A stretch of 7,945 nt of DNA from CAYUYH01 sp964449175 (GTDB lineage Bacteria > Planctomycetota > Phycisphaerae > SM23-33). The position numbers were made by a program, and so were the translations under genes. This document shows, piece by piece, positions 1-5,618 of this stretch. The stretch is from positions 1 through 7,945 of the forward strand of contig CAYUYH010000133.1 in the NCBI GenBank assembly GCA_964449175.1. The letters run 5' to 3'. Each line of letters opens with the position of its first letter. Position 1 is the stretch's first letter. The notes under the pieces are model-generated. The model saw nothing but the letters and a program-made list of their open reading frames with translations. It was not told the origin of the DNA and did not search any database.

Positions 1-825
1 GCCGCGGGGGTCGATAATGTGGCGGTAGCGCCGGCCCTGGATCTCGGAGTAGCGGAAGTAGTTCCCGCTGGTGCAGACCGCGCCGGATTCGATCGCAATC
101 GTCGCGAGCATCTTCTGGCTGCCTGGGTCGAACGGGTCGCGGATGCCGACCCGCCACGGCCGGCCGTCCGCCCGCCCCCCGAAGCAGCGGATGTCGCCGC
201 CGACGTCCACCAGCCCGCCGCACGCGCCGCGTTCGCGCATGGCCTCGGCCGCCCGGTCCAGCGCATAGCCCTTGGCGAGCCCGCCCAGGTCCACGCAGGC
301 GGTGTCGGCCGACTTGACCGCGCCGTCGGCGTCCAGTGTGATCTGGCCCCAGTTGGACTCCGCGCGTGCGGCGGCCAACTGCTCGCCGGTGGGCGGCTCG
401 CCCGCTTTCGCGGCGGCCTTCCACAGCTCGATGATAGGCCGGCACGTCACGTCGAACGCGCCGCCGGTCTCGTCGGCCGCCCGCCGCGCCGCCGACAGGA
501 CAGTCAGGCTGTCGTCGCTCAGCGGGACGTGCTCGCCGGCGCCCGCCGCGTTCAGCCGAGATATCTCCGTCCACTCCAGCTTCACGCTCATGCGGGCCTC
601 GACCGCCCGCAACGCCGCCTCCGCCCCCGCCAACGCCTCGGCCGCCGCGTCCGCCTTATCCGCCGGGGCGACAGCCTGGAGCGTGCAACTGGTCCCCATC
701 ACCCCGACAGGCGAGCTGCCATACACCCTCAGCCGACTGCGGCCTAGAAACCCCGTGACCGCCAGGGCCACCACGGCGATGAAGAACCCCACGGCCACGA
801 CGCGGCTGACCAGGCGACGGTTCAT
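1..825 (-). CDS. apbE: FAD:protein FMN transferase (ApbE family), 3' end cut by window edge
   Basis: Attaches FMN covalently to Thr/Ser of target flavoproteins, using FAD and Mg2+, on the outer face of the cytoplasmic membrane. The 275 visible residues start at ATG 825. Residues 9-27 form a hydrophobic signal anchor with no lipobox cysteine. Family signatures follow in order: RMS at 78-80, EISRLN at 87-92, GGAFDVT at 121-127, the FAD-binding block DLGGLAKGYALD at 179-190, VGGD at 208-211, VGIRDP at 226-231, TSGNYFRY at 252-259 and HIIDPRG at 269-275. Family members are roughly 330-350 residues, so only the C-terminal part, including metal-binding residues after the DPRG motif, is missing. The start codon overlaps the queF stop as ATGA, which implies translational coupling. 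The flavoprotein target is not in the window. Family assignment is secure; the target is unknown. Confidence 0.93.
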   Translation of the reverse strand, partial: MNRRLVSRVVAVGFFIAVVALAVTGFLGRSRLRVYGSSPVGVMGTSCTLQAVAPADKADAAAEALAGAEAALRAVEARMSVKLEWTEISRLNAAGAGEHVPLSDDSLTVLSAARRAADETGGAFDVTCRPIIELWKAAAKAGEPPTGEQLAAARAESNWGQITLDADGAVKSADTACVDLGGLAKGYALDRAAEAMRERGACGGLVDVGGDIRCFGGRADGRPWRVGIRDPFDPGSQKMLATIAIESGAVCTSGNYFRYSEIQGRRYRHIIDPRG

Positions 826-1184
826 CTTCGCTTTCTCTTGGGCGCGCTCTTCTCGTGGCTCGCGGTCACCACCGAGTGCATGCCGCCGCGCGGCGTGAAG
901 CTGCCCGTCACGGTCATTCGCCTCGGCCGACACGCGGCCACCAGGTCGTCCAGGATGCGGTTGACCACGTCCTCGTAGAACACGCCGCGCTGACGATAGC
1001 CCTGGAGGTAGAGCTTCAGGCTCTTCAGCTCGACGCACAGCCGCGCGGGGACGTACTCGACCTCGATCGTGCCGAAGTCCGGTTGGTGAGTCTTCGGGCA
1101 CAGGCTGGTGAACTCCGGCGCGACGTGGCGGATCACGTACTGCCGCCGGGGGTGCGGGTTGGCGAATGTGTCGATCTTGGCCAC
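822..1184 (-). CDS. queF: NADPH-dependent 7-cyano-7-deazaguanine (preQ0) reductase QueF, short type
   Basis: Reduces the nitrile of preQ0 to the amine of preQ1 with two NADPH in the cytoplasm, a step of queuosine tRNA modification. The 120-residue product is the short unimodular T-fold form (Bacillus subtilis type). It carries [12 protein letters not shown] at 27-38, with nucleophilic Cys29 and acid Asp36 seven residues apart as in Cys55/Asp62 of the B. subtilis enzyme. The QueF NADPH-binding motif ELKSLKLY is at 52-59, followed by YRQRGVFYE at 63-71. The tail after residue 111 is lysine/arginine-rich. The start is GTG 1184, preceded by GGAGAGGA as a good ribosome site; no ATG fits. It is transcribed away from queC, which makes its substrate, and its stop overlaps the apbE start. 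Confidence 0.95.
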   Translation of the reverse strand: MAKIDTFANPHPRRQYVIRHVAPEFTSLCPKTHQPDFGTIEVEYVPARLCVELKSLKLYLQGYRQRGVFYEDVVNRILDDLVAACRPRRMTVTGSFTPRGGMHSVVTASHEKSAPKRKRR

Positions 1185-1218
1185 GGTTCCTCTCCGCGGG
1201 CGCGCGGCCCGCGCCTAC

Positions 1219-1246
1219 AGCATACAGGCGTTGAAACAGAACTCAA
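1219..1246 (-). promoter_or_regulatory. Candidate sigma70-type promoter for queF-apbE
   Basis: On the minus strand, TTGAGT (1246-1241) and TATGCT (1224-1219) are separated by 16 bases, each matching the -35 or -10 consensus at four of six positions. The predicted start near 1212 would give a leader of about 28 nt containing the GGAGAGGA ribosome site. That is too short for a preQ1 riboswitch plus ribosome site. The call is by eye. Confidence 0.4.
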
Positions 1247-1248
1247 CG
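1229..1248. promoter_or_regulatory. Inverted repeat between divergent queF and queC promoters
   Basis: CGTTGA at 1229-1234 and TCAACG at 1243-1248 form a perfect 6-bp inverted repeat with an 8-bp spacer. It overlaps the -35 box of the queF promoter candidate and a plus-strand TTGAAA (1231-1236) that could be the -35 of queC, with a weak TAACGT -10 at 1254-1259. The position suits an operator acting on both genes, but a chance repeat of this size is quite possible and no regulator is identified. Confidence 0.25.
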
Positions 1249-1266
1249 GTGTGTAACGTCAGGGGC

Positions 1267-2016
1267 GTGAGCGGGAAGGCGGGCAAACCGGCGGTGGTGC
1301 TGCTTTCCGGCGGGCTGGACAGCGCGACGGTGCTGGCCTTCGCCCGGAAGGAGGGCTTCACCTGCCACGCGCTGAGCTTCGACTATGGCCAGCGGCATCG
1401 GTTCGAGCTGCGCGCGGCGATAGCCGTCGCCGAAGCGGGCGCCGCGGCCAGCCATCGCGTGGTGCGCCTCGACCTCACCGCCGACGGAGGCTTCGGCCAC
1501 AGCGCGCTCACCGATTCAATCCCCGTGCCCAAGGACCGCATGACCTTCGCAGGCGCCGCCAATCTTCAATCCGCAATCCGCAATCCGAAATCCGCAATCC
1601 CCGTGACGTACGTTCCCGCGCGCAACACGATCTTCCTGGCCGTCGCGCTGGGCTACGCCGAGGTGCTGGGCGCGTGGGACATCTTCATCGGCGTCAATGC
1701 GGTGGACTACAGCGGCTATCCCGACTGCCGCCCGGCGTTCGTGGCCGCGTTCGAGGGCCTGGCCAACCTGGCCACCGCCGCGGCCGAGGGGGGCGGGGGG
1801 CGCTACACGATCCACGCGCCGCTCATCGAGATGACCAAGGCCCAGATCATCGCCACGGGCCTGTCGCTGGGGGTGGACTACTCGCTGACGCACAGTTGCT
1901 ACGACCCGACGCCGGCCGGCCTGGCCTGCGGCAGGTGCGACAGTTGCCGCCTCCGCCTGGCCGGTTTCGCCGCCGCGGGCGCGACCGACCCGGTCAAGTA
2001 CGCCGCGCGGGATTGA
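1267..2016 (+). CDS. queC: 7-cyano-7-deazaguanine (preQ0) synthase QueC, with in-frame repeat insertion
   Basis: Converts 7-carboxy-7-deazaguanine to preQ0 with ATP and ammonia in the cytoplasm; QueF then uses the product. The ATP-pyrophosphatase P-loop SGGLDSAT lies about 14 residues from the start. [34 protein letters not shown] and the C-terminal zinc site (Cys of HSCYDP plus CGRCDSC) follow, and all expected motifs are present. Between IPVPKDR and VTYVPAR, about 14 residues ([14 protein letters not shown]) are encoded by a heptamer repeat that homologues lack. The start is uncertain. GTG 1267 gives the usual short N-terminus before VVLLSGG (249 residues), but its AGGGG lies too close for a normal ribosome site and the message might be leaderless. 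GTG 1249 and TTG 1231 are alternatives. An ATG at 1108 would lie inside queF on the other strand and add a non-homologous extension. Confidence 0.93.
   Translation: MSGKAGKPAVVLLSGGLDSATVLAFARKEGFTCHALSFDYGQRHRFELRAAIAVAEAGAAASHRVVRLDLTADGGFGHSALTDSIPVPKDRMTFAGAANLQSAIRNPKSAIPVTYVPARNTIFLAVALGYAEVLGAWDIFIGVNAVDYSGYPDCRPAFVAAFEGLANLATAAAEGGGGRYTIHAPLIEMTKAQIIATGLSLGVDYSLTHSCYDPTPAGLACGRCDSCRLRLAGFAAAGATDPVKYAARD
1561..1602. repeat. Heptanucleotide tandem array (AATCCGC-type, six units) inside queC
   Basis: Six consecutive 7-base units can be read: AATCTTC, AATCCGC, AATCCGC, AATCCGA, AATCCGC, AATCCCC. Seven is not a multiple of three, so each unit shifts phase, but the whole 42-bp block equals 14 codons and keeps queC open. 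On the opposite strand it reads as the [12 protein letters not shown] peptide, which I recall as a common artefact ORF in repeat-rich environmental genomes. The A/T content contrasts with the flanking codons. Confidence 0.85.
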
Positions 2017-2017
2017 C

Positions 2018-2046
2018 GCCCGGTCCGGTGCGCCTATCTGCCGGGC
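2018..2046. terminator. Possible bidirectional hairpin between converging queC and feo operon
   Basis: GCCCGG (2018-2023) pairs with CCGGGC (2041-2046) around a 17-base loop, spanning both the queC stop (2014-2016) and the minus-strand gene stop (2034-2036). The genes converge with a gap of only 17 bases, so shared termination is expected. There is no T-tract on either side and the loop is long, so this is weak as an intrinsic terminator. Confidence 0.2.
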
Positions 2047-2747
2047 CTGCCCCGACGCCGCCGGCACCGCCGACCCGCACCCGCACCGCCCGTACCGGCC
2101 CCCGGCCCCTCGCCCGGCCGCTGCTCCCAGCGCACCTGGATCCGCTCAGCCAGTTGCCGGTCGATGGTGAACTGGCTCAGCCCCACCTGGAAGACGTAGC
2201 TGGGGAACCGCCGCAGCAGGCGGATCGACTCGCCCGGCAGCACCCCCATGGCCATCAGCTTCTGCACCTCGCCCTGGTCGCGGGCCGAGAGGAACACCAC
2301 AGTGCCGTCGCGGTTGACCTGCCCTTCGCTTAGCGGCGTCACGTCCGCCGGCTGGCCGGTACGGTCCCGGCCGCAGCAGGGCCCCGGCGGGATCGCCTTG
2401 CCGTGCGGGCAGCGGGGCGGGTGTCCCAGCAGCGAGCACATCTTCTCCTCCAGCGCCGGCTCGATGATGTGTTCGAATACGCACGCGTCATCCTCCATCT
2501 CCTGGCCCCCAATGGCCAGAACGTTCACCAGCAGGCACTCGGCCAGGCGATGGCGGCGGATGACGCTGGTTGCGGCGGCCAGGCCGGTCTCGGTGAGCAG
2601 GGGGCCATCCGGTCCCGCCCGCAGCAGACCGGCAGCCTGGCCGGCGGCTACGTCGTCGGCCGGCGGCGGCTCGGCCGAGGGCGCGTCGCCCTCGACCTGC
2701 TCGAGGTACAGCCGCTCCAGCAATTCCTCAACTGGCTGATCGACCAT
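2034..2747 (-). CDS. DtxR-type dimerisation/metal-binding domain plus FeoA domain protein with reduced HTH
   Basis: A 237-residue protein with the layout of an iron-dependent repressor: a short N-terminal region, a DtxR dimerisation domain and a FeoA/SH3-like domain. LTETG at 51-55, RRHRLAE at 64-70, DDACVFEH at 86-93 and CPHGKAIPPG at 113-122 are clear DtxR hallmarks. His66, Glu70, Cys89, Glu92 and His93 match DtxR metal ligands H79, E83, C102, E105 and H106, while the H98 position is Glu85. The FeoA domain spans about 138-206 (PLSEGQ through ERIQVR). Residues 20-50, where helices 2 and 3 of the winged helix should lie, are short and Ala/Pro-rich. The arginine-rich tail after 209 is low complexity. 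ATG 2747 has GGGAG seven bases upstream and overlaps the preceding gene by 20 bases. As the last feo gene it probably supplies FeoA function to FeoB and may sense Fe(II); DNA binding is doubtful. Confidence 0.85.
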   Translation of the reverse strand: MVDQPVEELLERLYLEQVEGDAPSAEPPPADDVAAGQAAGLLRAGPDGPLLTETGLAAATSVIRRHRLAECLLVNVLAIGGQEMEDDACVFEHIIEPALEEKMCSLLGHPPRCPHGKAIPPGPCCGRDRTGQPADVTPLSEGQVNRDGTVVFLSARDQGEVQKLMAMGVLPGESIRLLRRFPSYVFQVGLSQFTIDRQLAERIQVRWEQRPGEGPGAGTGGAGAGRRCRRRRGRPGR

Positions 2748-2919
2748 GACGTCGCTCCCACCAACTGCGAAACCATCTGATTAGCCTCGGCTCGGCCGGC
2801 GCCTCTGCCCCGCAGTGCGGACAGCGCACCTTGCGGCAGCCGCCGAACATCGCGCATGCGCGGCAGGCCACGCGCGCCGCCGACGCGTCGAAGTCCCTTC
2901 CGCAGAACGCACATTTCAT
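2728..2919 (-). CDS. Small seven-cysteine zinc-ribbon-like protein of the feo operon
   Basis: A 63-residue protein translated from ATG 2919, overlapping the feoB stop as ATGA and extending 20 bases into the next gene, so it is locked into the feo operon. Cysteines are at 3, 6, 19, 22, 28, 33 and 36, in the pattern CxxC, CxxC, C, CPxC, which resembles two knuckles of a zinc ribbon or an iron-binding cluster. The C-terminal part is basic and tryptophan-rich (LIRWFRSWWERR, 46-57), suggesting an amphipathic, membrane-apposed or protein-binding helix. I recall similar Cys-rich small proteins next to FeoB in anaerobes, but it is not clearly the FeoC winged-helix protein nor the usual FeoB-associated Cys-rich membrane protein. 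A role in Fe(II) handling or FeoB regulation is inferred from position only. A longer in-frame start at 3057 would lie inside feoB and has no support. Confidence 0.75.
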   Translation of the reverse strand: MKCAFCGRDFDASAARVACRACAMFGGCRKVRCPHCGAEAPAEPRLIRWFRSWWERRHGRSAS

Positions 2920-4928
2920 AGCTGCACCCCCAGCCCCACCAACACCAGGTTCAACGCGAAACCAACCAGCCACGCCAGCACACCTATCCCAGCCGTCACC
3001 CATAGCGTTAGCTTCCACCCGCGCTCCTTGATCATGATCAGCAACTGCGCCACGCACGGCAGGAACAGCGTCAGCGTGACCGCCGAGACCGCCAACTGGT
3101 TGCCCGTCAGCATCCCGCCGCGGTTCAGGTCATAGAGCCCCGCGACGCCGTAGTCCCGCCGGAAAAACCCGAACAGGAACGCCACGGCTGCGGAGTCCGG
3201 CAGGCCGATCGCGCGGACCGCCGGCTCGAGCAAGCGGATGGCCGCCTGGAACGCGCCGGTCAGCCTCCCCACCCAGATCGCCACGCTCGCCAGCACGAAA
3301 AGCGGGACGACCTCGGCGAAGTACCAGACCATTCGGCTGTAGGTCTTCACCACCACGTTGCCGATCCGCGGCAGCCGCAGCGGCGGCAGCTCCATGTAGA
3401 AGCTCGGGCGCGGGCCCGGCAGGAACCTGCCCGCGAGCAGCCCGGCCGACAGGAATACGGTCACGATGACGCCCGCCCACACCACAAGCGCCGCCGGATG
3501 CGCCGCCAGCAGGCCTAGGATGACCCCCACCTGCGCCGAGCAGGGGATCGCCAGCGCCAGCAGCATCGTCGCGATCACCCGCTCCCGCCGGGTCTCCAGC
3601 GTGCGCGTGACCATCGTCGCCATCGTGTCGCAGCCCAGCCCGAGCACCATCGGTATGACGGCCCGACCGTTCAGCCCGATCTTCTTGAAGATGCGGTCGA
3701 TCATCATCGCCAGGCGGGGCAGGTAGCCGCTGTCCTCGAGGATGGAAAACGCCAGAAAGAACGTGCCCACGATCGGCAGCACGATCGCCACCGCGTATCG
3801 CAGGCCCAGCGTCACCACGCCGAAGTCCCCGGCCAGCAGGTCCCGCCCGGCCGCCCAGGGGATGACAGCCTCGGCCGTGCCGTCCACCCACGGGTTCACC
3901 CATCGCTCGAAGAGTCCGTCCAGCGCGTTCACCAGCACGCCGGCGCCCAGCCCGCCCACGAACTTGTACAGCCCGAGGTACAGCACCGCGGCCAGGATGG
4001 GCAGGCCCGTCCACGGGTTCATCAGCAGGCGGCTCAGCCGCTCGCGCAGTGCGACTCTCCCGCCGTCGCCGGCAAATTGCGCCACGCCGTCCAGCGCCTT
4101 GTCCGCCTCAGCCCTGGTGGCCAGGGCGACCTGGTGCAGCGGCGTCTGGCGGAGTGTCATGCACAGTTGCCACGTTGTCTGCGCGAGCTTCTCGCCGGCG
4201 TCGTCGCCGCGCTCGTCGAGCAGCCGGCGGCGATGCTCGGCGTCGCCCTGGAGCAGGAGCAGCGCCCGCGTTCGCCGGCTCAACATGGACTGCCCGTCCA
4301 GCAGCGCCTCGACGCGCGTGATAGCCTGCTCCATGTCCGGGCCATAGTCGATCCGCCGCGCGGGTCTCTCGTCGGGCATGGCAGCGATGCGCTCGGCCAA
4401 CTGCCGCATGCCCTCGCCGCTGGTGGCCGAGGTGGCCACGACCGGCACGCCGAGGCGGCTCTCCAGCGCCTCGGTGTCGATAAGCACGCCGGCCCGGCGG
4501 GCCTCGTCGGACATGTTCAGCGCGACCACGACGGGCAGGCCGGCCTCGATCATCTGGAGCGTCAGGGCAAGCATCCGCCGGATGTTCTTGGCGTCGATCA
4601 CGTGGACGACCGCCTTGGCCGGGGAGTCGGTCAGCAGCGACCGCGCCACGCGCTCCTCTTCCGTCAGCGGCACGAGCGAGTACATCCCCGGCGTATCGGT
4701 CACCATTGCGTCGGCCAAGCGGCGGGAGTGGGCCCGCGTGACCGCCACCGTCGTGCCGGGGTAATTGCTCACCGTCACGTACCGCCTGGTCAGCCAGTTG
4801 AACACGGCGCTCTTGCCGACGTTCGGATTGCCGACCAGTAAGACCTCGCCCGACGGCGGCGTGGCCTGGCCGCCCCGACGGCCGTTGCCGCCGGCGACCC
4901 TCCTCAAGATTGCCAGTAGTGCCTTCAC
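2916..4928 (-). CDS. feoB: Ferrous iron transporter FeoB (G domain plus membrane core)
   Basis: GTP-dependent Fe(II) importer of the cytoplasmic membrane, 670 residues. The G domain shows G1 GNPNVGKS at 33-40, G2 within SNYPGTT at 54-60, G3 DTPGMYSL at 78-85, G4 NMSD at 138-141 and G5 SATSGEG at 167-173. A helical guanine-dissociation-inhibitor region follows to about 300, then the membrane core from about 305 to the end with several hydrophobic segments. Gate motifs are GLGCDTMATMVTRTLETRRER (430-450; Cys433), IPCSAQ (461-466; Cys463), FFRRDYG (588-594) and FLPCVAQ (622-628; Cys625). The GCDTMA form differs from the GCNVPA of Escherichia coli FeoB but is one I recall from other bacterial FeoB groups. 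The length is somewhat below E. coli's. GTG 4928 is the likely start, 21 bases after the regulator's stop; no strong ribosome site is visible, so the start is less certain than the rest. Confidence 0.96.
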   Translation of the reverse strand: MKALLAILRRVAGGNGRRGGQATPPSGEVLLVGNPNVGKSAVFNWLTRRYVTVSNYPGTTVAVTRAHSRRLADAMVTDTPGMYSLVPLTEEERVARSLLTDSPAKAVVHVIDAKNIRRMLALTLQMIEAGLPVVVALNMSDEARRAGVLIDTEALESRLGVPVVATSATSGEGMRQLAERIAAMPDERPARRIDYGPDMEQAITRVEALLDGQSMLSRRTRALLLLQGDAEHRRRLLDERGDDAGEKLAQTTWQLCMTLRQTPLHQVALATRAEADKALDGVAQFAGDGGRVALRERLSRLLMNPWTGLPILAAVLYLGLYKFVGGLGAGVLVNALDGLFERWVNPWVDGTAEAVIPWAAGRDLLAGDFGVVTLGLRYAVAIVLPIVGTFFLAFSILEDSGYLPRLAMMIDRIFKKIGLNGRAVIPMVLGLGCDTMATMVTRTLETRRERVIATMLLALAIPCSAQVGVILGLLAAHPAALVVWAGVIVTVFLSAGLLAGRFLPGPRPSFYMELPPLRLPRIGNVVVKTYSRMVWYFAEVVPLFVLASVAIWVGRLTGAFQAAIRLLEPAVRAIGLPDSAAVAFLFGFFRRDYGVAGLYDLNRGGMLTGNQLAVSAVTLTLFLPCVAQLLIMIKERGWKLTLWVTAGIGVLAWLVGFALNLVLVGLGVQL

Positions 4929-4949
4929 GGTGTCATCGTCGCGATGCGC

Positions 4950-5480
4950 CTATCCTCGCCGCTTCGAGTTGTCCGCAGCCATGCGGCGAACGCAGGCGGA
5001 GCACTCTCGCCCGTCCCGCCCGCCGCCGCAGCTACCCTGGAAGCCCGCGATCCAATCGTCTCCCGCGCGGCGGCAGCGGTGGACGAACTCCACGAACTCG
5101 GCTAACCGAGCCAGCAGCGCGTCGTCGGCTGCGTGCTCCATCCGGCAGGCGTTGGCCTCGGCGGCCTCGGCGTCCATGCCGAGCACGTCCGTCACGAACC
5201 GCCGCAGCGTCTCGTGCCGCGCGCAGATCGCCTCGGCCTGGTCGCGGCCGAGGCCGGTGAGAGTGACCACCTGGTAGGGGTCGTAGTTGACCAGCTTGCG
5301 CTTGGTGAGCGTCTTCAGCGCCGCCGTCACCGACGGCATGCCCACGCCGAGCCGCCGCGCGATGTCGCGCACGCGGGCGACCCGGTTTTGTCGCACCAGC
5401 ACGAGAATCGCCTCGAGGTAGTCTTCCAGCGATCGGGTGAGCCGCTTCTTCGCGGGCGGCTGGGCCAGACGGGCAGTCAT
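4950..5480 (-). CDS. DtxR/MntR-family metal-dependent regulator with Cys-rich tail
   Basis: First gene of the feo operon, 176 residues. The N-terminal winged helix spans about 17-77: helix 1 SLEDYLEAI, then VRDIARRLGV and a recognition helix around GMPSVTAALKTL (47-58), followed by the wing ending VVTLTGLG. The dimerisation domain follows (about 80-135). Asp20, Glu23, His89, Glu115 and His116 align with MntR D8, E11, H77, E102 and H103. Cys112 sits where MntR has Glu99 and DtxR has Cys102, which suggests Fe(II) more than Mn(II). There is no FeoA/SH3 domain; instead Cys136, 151, 160 and 163 lie in a Gly-rich tail that may bind zinc or a cluster. ATG 5480 is chosen because GGAGGT lies six bases upstream. 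Probably represses feo, including itself, when Fe(II) is sufficient; the inverted repeats at 5555-5580 are the likely operator. Confidence 0.92.
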   Translation of the reverse strand: MTARLAQPPAKKRLTRSLEDYLEAILVLVRQNRVARVRDIARRLGVGMPSVTAALKTLTKRKLVNYDPYQVVTLTGLGRDQAEAICARHETLRRFVTDVLGMDAEAAEANACRMEHAADDALLARLAEFVEFVHRCRRAGDDWIAGFQGSCGGGRDGRECSACVRRMAADNSKRRG

Positions 5481-5486
5481 CTCGTC

Positions 5487-5492
5487 ACCTCC
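5487..5492 (-). promoter_or_regulatory. Shine-Dalgarno GGAGGT that sets the regulator start
   Basis: A perfect GGAGGT on the minus strand, six bases before ATG 5480. It decides against the upstream in-frame GTG at 5534, whose 18 extra residues resemble nothing in the DtxR family and which has no such site. Confidence 0.85.
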
Positions 5493-5551
5493 GGTCCGAA
5501 CAGCAGCGGACCAGGCAGAAGGCCAAAAGTTCACCTACTAAAACAATATAT

Positions 5552-5579
5552 CGTATACCAAACACAGTTTGCTATGCAA
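5552..5579 (-). promoter_or_regulatory. Candidate promoter of the feo operon
   Basis: In the only clearly AT-rich patch of the region, TTGCAT (5579-5574) and TATACG (5557-5552) on the minus strand are 16 bases apart. A second -10 option, TATATT (5550-5545), lies just downstream. Transcription would begin around 5538-5545, giving a leader of roughly 60 bases up to ATG 5480. The operator candidate covers both boxes. Confidence 0.5.
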
Positions 5580-5580
5580 A
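5555..5580. promoter_or_regulatory. Overlapping inverted repeats: candidate DtxR-family operator of feo
   Basis: Two inverted repeats share one half-site. CAAAC-ACA-GTTTG lies at 5559-5571, extended by ATA/TAT to a 21-bp site (5555-5575) with 8 of 9 arm positions matching. TTTGC-TAT-GCAAA lies at 5568-5580. Both have 5-bp arms around a 3-bp spacer, with centres 9 bases apart. They lie directly over the -35/-10 region of the feo promoter, upstream of a DtxR-family gene. This suits metal-dependent repression by one or two dimers. The protein-site match is inferred. Confidence 0.5.
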
Positions 5581-5587
5581 AGTCAGG

Positions 5588-5610
5588 AAAAAGTCGGCCG
5601 CCTAAGCGGC
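5588..5610 (-). terminator. Possible intrinsic terminator downstream of moxR, upstream of feo promoter
   Basis: On the minus strand a GCCGC / GCGGC hairpin (5610-5597, loop TTAG) is followed four bases later by TTTTT (5592-5588). It would stop transcription arriving from the moxR side before the feo promoter. The stem has only five pairs and the T run is short, so strength is uncertain. Confidence 0.35.
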
Positions 5611-5618
5611 GTTGGGGC

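Noticed and set aside
19..898. Plus-strand frames over the first 900 bases
   Set aside because: Compositional shadows of apbE and queF, which carry complete family signatures on the minus strand.
1108..1266. ATG 1108 as queC start
   Set aside because: It would lie inside queF on the other strand and add about 50 residues unlike any QueC.
1185..1266. preQ1 riboswitch upstream of queF or queC
   Set aside because: The predicted leaders are too short and no preQ1-I type hairpin with A-rich tail is visible.
1561..1602. CRISPR array
   Set aside because: Units are seven bases with no spacers; it is a simple tandem repeat.
1516..2067. 183-codon minus-strand frame containing FRIADCG-type peptide
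   Set aside because: Antisense to queC; the peptide is simply the heptamer array read in reverse.
4077..4841. 254-codon plus-strand frame and others across 3466-4764
   Set aside because: Antisense shadows of feoB, whose G motifs and membrane motifs are unmistakable on the minus strand.
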